From an uncultured Collinsella sp. (GTDB lineage Bacteria > Actinomycetota > Coriobacteriia > Coriobacteriales > Coriobacteriaceae), in the NCBI GenBank assembly GCA_900545505.1, contig UQZC01000089.1:1-6829 (forward strand): a DNA stretch of 6,829 bases, in the 5' to 3' direction. Below the pieces are notes generated by a model that saw only the letters and a program-made list of their open reading frames with translations, ran no database searches and was not told the DNA's origin. Numbering within the stretch: the stretch's first letter is position 1; each line of letters opens with the position of its first letter. Shown one piece after another: positions 5,538-6,829 of the stretch. The position numbers and the translations under genes are program-made.

Positions 5538-5609
5538 AAAATGATCTGTTTCCCTCCGTTCCCATCGGATCAGGTGATTCATAGGGAACGGAGGGAAACA
5601 GATCATTTT
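5538..5609. repeat. REP/BIME-like perfect inverted repeat, 26-bp arms
   Basis: Arms at 5538-5563 and 5584-5609 are perfect reverse complements over 26 bases. The 20-base centre contains a smaller dyad, ATCA-GG-TGAT (5569-5578). The right arm ends in a T-run and the left arm begins with an A-run, so the folded form would also act as a bidirectional terminator between the divergent ridA and U32 genes. The related single arm at 4854-4880 shows it is a repeat family. Similar GGGACGG/GGGAAC repeats spread by REP-associated Y1 transposases are known in other bacteria; assignment to that mechanism is inference, and no such transposase is in the window. Confidence 0.85.
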
Positions 5610-5677
5610 TGCTGCAAGGGCTGCTGAAGACTTTATCCTGCTTGGGCCACAGGGCTCGTCCGCCGCAACAGCATCAC

Positions 5678-5683
5678 TATACT
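5678..5683 (+). promoter_or_regulatory. -10 box of the U32 gene promoter
   Basis: TATACT matches the -10 consensus at five of six bases and lies 32 bases before the ATG at 5716, leaving a short leader. No good -35 is seen at 16-18 bases upstream, so an activator or another contact may be needed. A small dyad ATACT-TTTG-AGTAT (5679-5692) overlaps it. Confidence 0.45.
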
Positions 5684-5715
5684 TTTGAGTATCTGAGCAT
5701 TTTGAAAGGCAGGAT

Positions 5716-6829
5716 ATGACCGCAACCGCCAGTCGAACCACCAACCGCAGACCCGAGCTCTTGGCGCCCGCCGGAGGGCCCGAGCCCTTTGCCGCCGCAC
5801 TCGCCGCCGGGGCAGACGCCATCTACTGCGGCATGGGCAGCTTCAACGCCCGCCGCAAGGCCACCAACTTTACCGACGAGGCCTTTGAGCAAGCCTGCCG
5901 CGCCGCGCATCTAGCCGGGTCGCGCGTCTACGTCACGGTCAACATCGTCATCAAGCAGTCCGAGATGGGCGATGCGCTGCAACTTATCCATCGCTGCTCC
6001 ACGCTGGGCGCCGATGCCTTCATTATCCAGGACTGGGGCCTGTTCTTTGAGGTCAAACGCACCATGCCCGGCATCGAGACACATATCTCGACCCAAGCGA
6101 ACATCCACGATGACCGTGGGACTATCTGGTGCCGCGAGCAGGGCGCCGACCGCGTGACCCTCTCGCGCGAGCTCTCCATCGACGAGATTGCCGCCATTCA
6201 CGATGCCGCGCCCGACGTTGACCTGGAGGTCTTTAGCCATGGCGCCATCTGCTTTTGCTACTCGGGCCTGTGCCTGCTTTCGAGCTTTGCCATGGCGGGC
6301 CGCTCGGCCAACCGCGGCATGTGCGCTCAGCCCTGCCGCCTGCCCTACGAGCTGATCGACGAGAACGGCCGCGCGCTCTCCCCTGCCGGTCGCGAGCGCG
6401 CTCTATGCCCGCGTGACACCAACACCTCACAGCTTGTTCGCCGTCTGTATGACGCCGGCGCCGCGTCGCTCAAGCTCGAGGGCCGCATGAAGGCGCCCGA
6501 TTACGTGTACTCCATCGTTGATGTGTATCGTCATCAGATCGATGACATGCTGGCCGGGGTCGCCGTAGATAAGGACGAGGACGCCGCCCGCCAGCGCCAG
6601 CTCAAGCGCTGCTTCAACCGCGACTTTACGCACGCCTATCAGGACGGCACCTCGGGCGACGAGATGATGAGCTATGAGCGTTCCAACAACCGCGGCCAGA
6701 TCGTGGGCACGGTGCTGGGCAGCCGCCCGGCCAACCGCGATGTGCGCGGCCTCAAGCCCGACGACCGCCGTCGCCGCGCCGCCATCGCCCGCATTGAGCT
6801 GTTTGAGCCCGTGGGCAAGGGCGACTTGT
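5716..6829 (+). CDS. U32 family protein ("peptidase U32", RNA-hydroxylation type), N-terminal 371 residues, partial
   Basis: The frame is open to the right edge, so the C-terminus is missing. It belongs to the U32 family, long called peptidases or collagenases; studied members (RlhA, TrhP, UbiU/UbiV, the YrrN/YrrO pair) act in prephenate-dependent hydroxylation of RNA or in anaerobic quinone synthesis, and some carry a 4Fe-4S cluster. Seen: PELLAPAG (13-20) and AGADAIYCGMGSFNARRKATNF (31-52) at the barrel start; HISTQANIH (123-131); and the full U32 signature from E171 to S189 (EVFSHGAICFCYSGLCLLS). Then follow SANRGMCAQPCRLPYEL (197-213) and SLKLEGRMKAPDYV (251-264). C179, C186 and C203 are spaced 7 and 17 apart as in the UbiU cluster ligands; C207 or C231 could be the fourth. 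The ATG at 5716 has GAAAGG upstream (5704-5709). RlhA-like or tRNA-hydroxylase roles are both open. It starts a new transcript unrelated to the purine-type genes. Confidence 0.88.
   Translation, partial: MTATASRTTNRRPELLAPAGGPEPFAAALAAGADAIYCGMGSFNARRKATNFTDEAFEQACRAAHLAGSRVYVTVNIVIKQSEMGDALQLIHRCSTLGADAFIIQDWGLFFEVKRTMPGIETHISTQANIHDDRGTIWCREQGADRVTLSRELSIDEIAAIHDAAPDVDLEVFSHGAICFCYSGLCLLSSFAMAGRSANRGMCAQPCRLPYELIDENGRALSPAGRERALCPRDTNTSQLVRRLYDAGAASLKLEGRMKAPDYVYSIVDVYRHQIDDMLAGVAVDKDEDAARQRQLKRCFNRDFTHAYQDGTSGDEMMSYERSNNRGQIVGTVLGSRPANRDVRGLKPDDRRRRAAIARIELFEPVGKGDL

Larger units (their letters stand above)
5338..5715. other. Intergenic region between ridA and the U32 gene
   Basis: These 378 bases hold no convincing gene. 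From the left: the ridA leader with its ribosome site, the ridA promoter (5427-5455), an AT-rich patch around 5450-5490, a small dyad GTGCC/GGCAC (5495-5519), the large inverted repeat (5538-5609), and the promoter region of the U32 gene with a good -10 box TATACT at 5678. Open frames here are short and look like no known protein. Confidence 0.6.

Noticed and set aside
5538..5609. CRISPR repeat or phage attachment site
   Set aside because: No regular series of repeats and spacers, no cas genes, no integrase; the structure is one inverted repeat.
5334..5822. 162-residue minus-strand frame covering the large inverted repeat
   Set aside because: It overlaps the repeat, the ridA promoter and the U32 start, and resembles nothing.

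Overview
The window is high-GC bacterial DNA with tightly packed genes. GC-rich hairpins sit between the genes, and the two AT-rich spots are promoter regions. Protein style and gene content suggest a gut actinobacterium of the Coriobacteriia, most likely Collinsella or a close relative. This taxonomic call is inference from composition and remembered family resemblance, not from a marker gene.

Left half (about 1-3950, all on the minus strand, so transcribed right to left): an AT-rich promoter at 3921-3949 drives a nucleobase permease of the NAT/NCS2 family (2439-3833). It is followed by the SsnA-type aminohydrolase (887-2242) and then the N-terminal quarter of YgfK (1-738, running off the left edge), a large flavin/iron-sulfur oxidoreductase. 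In E. coli, ygfK, ssnA and a NAT permease lie together in the purine/molybdenum-hydroxylase region, and gene sets with ygfK and ssnA have been linked to anaerobic purine and urate breakdown in gut bacteria. The natural reading is import of a purine-like ring (permease), hydrolytic attack (SsnA) and redox chemistry (YgfK). The spacers inside this unit carry strong GC-rich hairpins rather than T-tailed terminators.

Centre (3834-4841): a 351-base divergent intergenic region holds the permease promoter, with a Fur-box-like sequence in its spacer, and several dyads. Divergent from it is a YheO/DauR-type regulator (4185-4841, + strand), the likely local controller of the permease-ssnA-ygfK unit and itself an orphan one-gene transcript. 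A bidirectional intrinsic terminator (4896-4930) separates it from ridA.

Right part: ridA (4960-5337, minus) encodes an enamine/imine deaminase. A 378-base intergenic region follows, holding the ridA promoter, a perfect 26-bp inverted repeat (5538-5609) and the promoter of a U32-family protein (5716 onward, +, cut by the right edge). One arm of the inverted repeat recurs, slightly changed, at 4854-4880 just after the regulator, so it is a dispersed REP-like family.

The most interesting points are: (1) the permease has Gln at two membrane positions where characterised purine transporters carry acidic residues, so its substrate or coupling probably differs from the textbook xanthine/urate permeases; (2) a Fur-like operator overlaps its promoter; (3) the REP-like repeat family; (4) a pair of look-alike hairpins with the same loop motif behind two consecutive genes of the purine-type unit.
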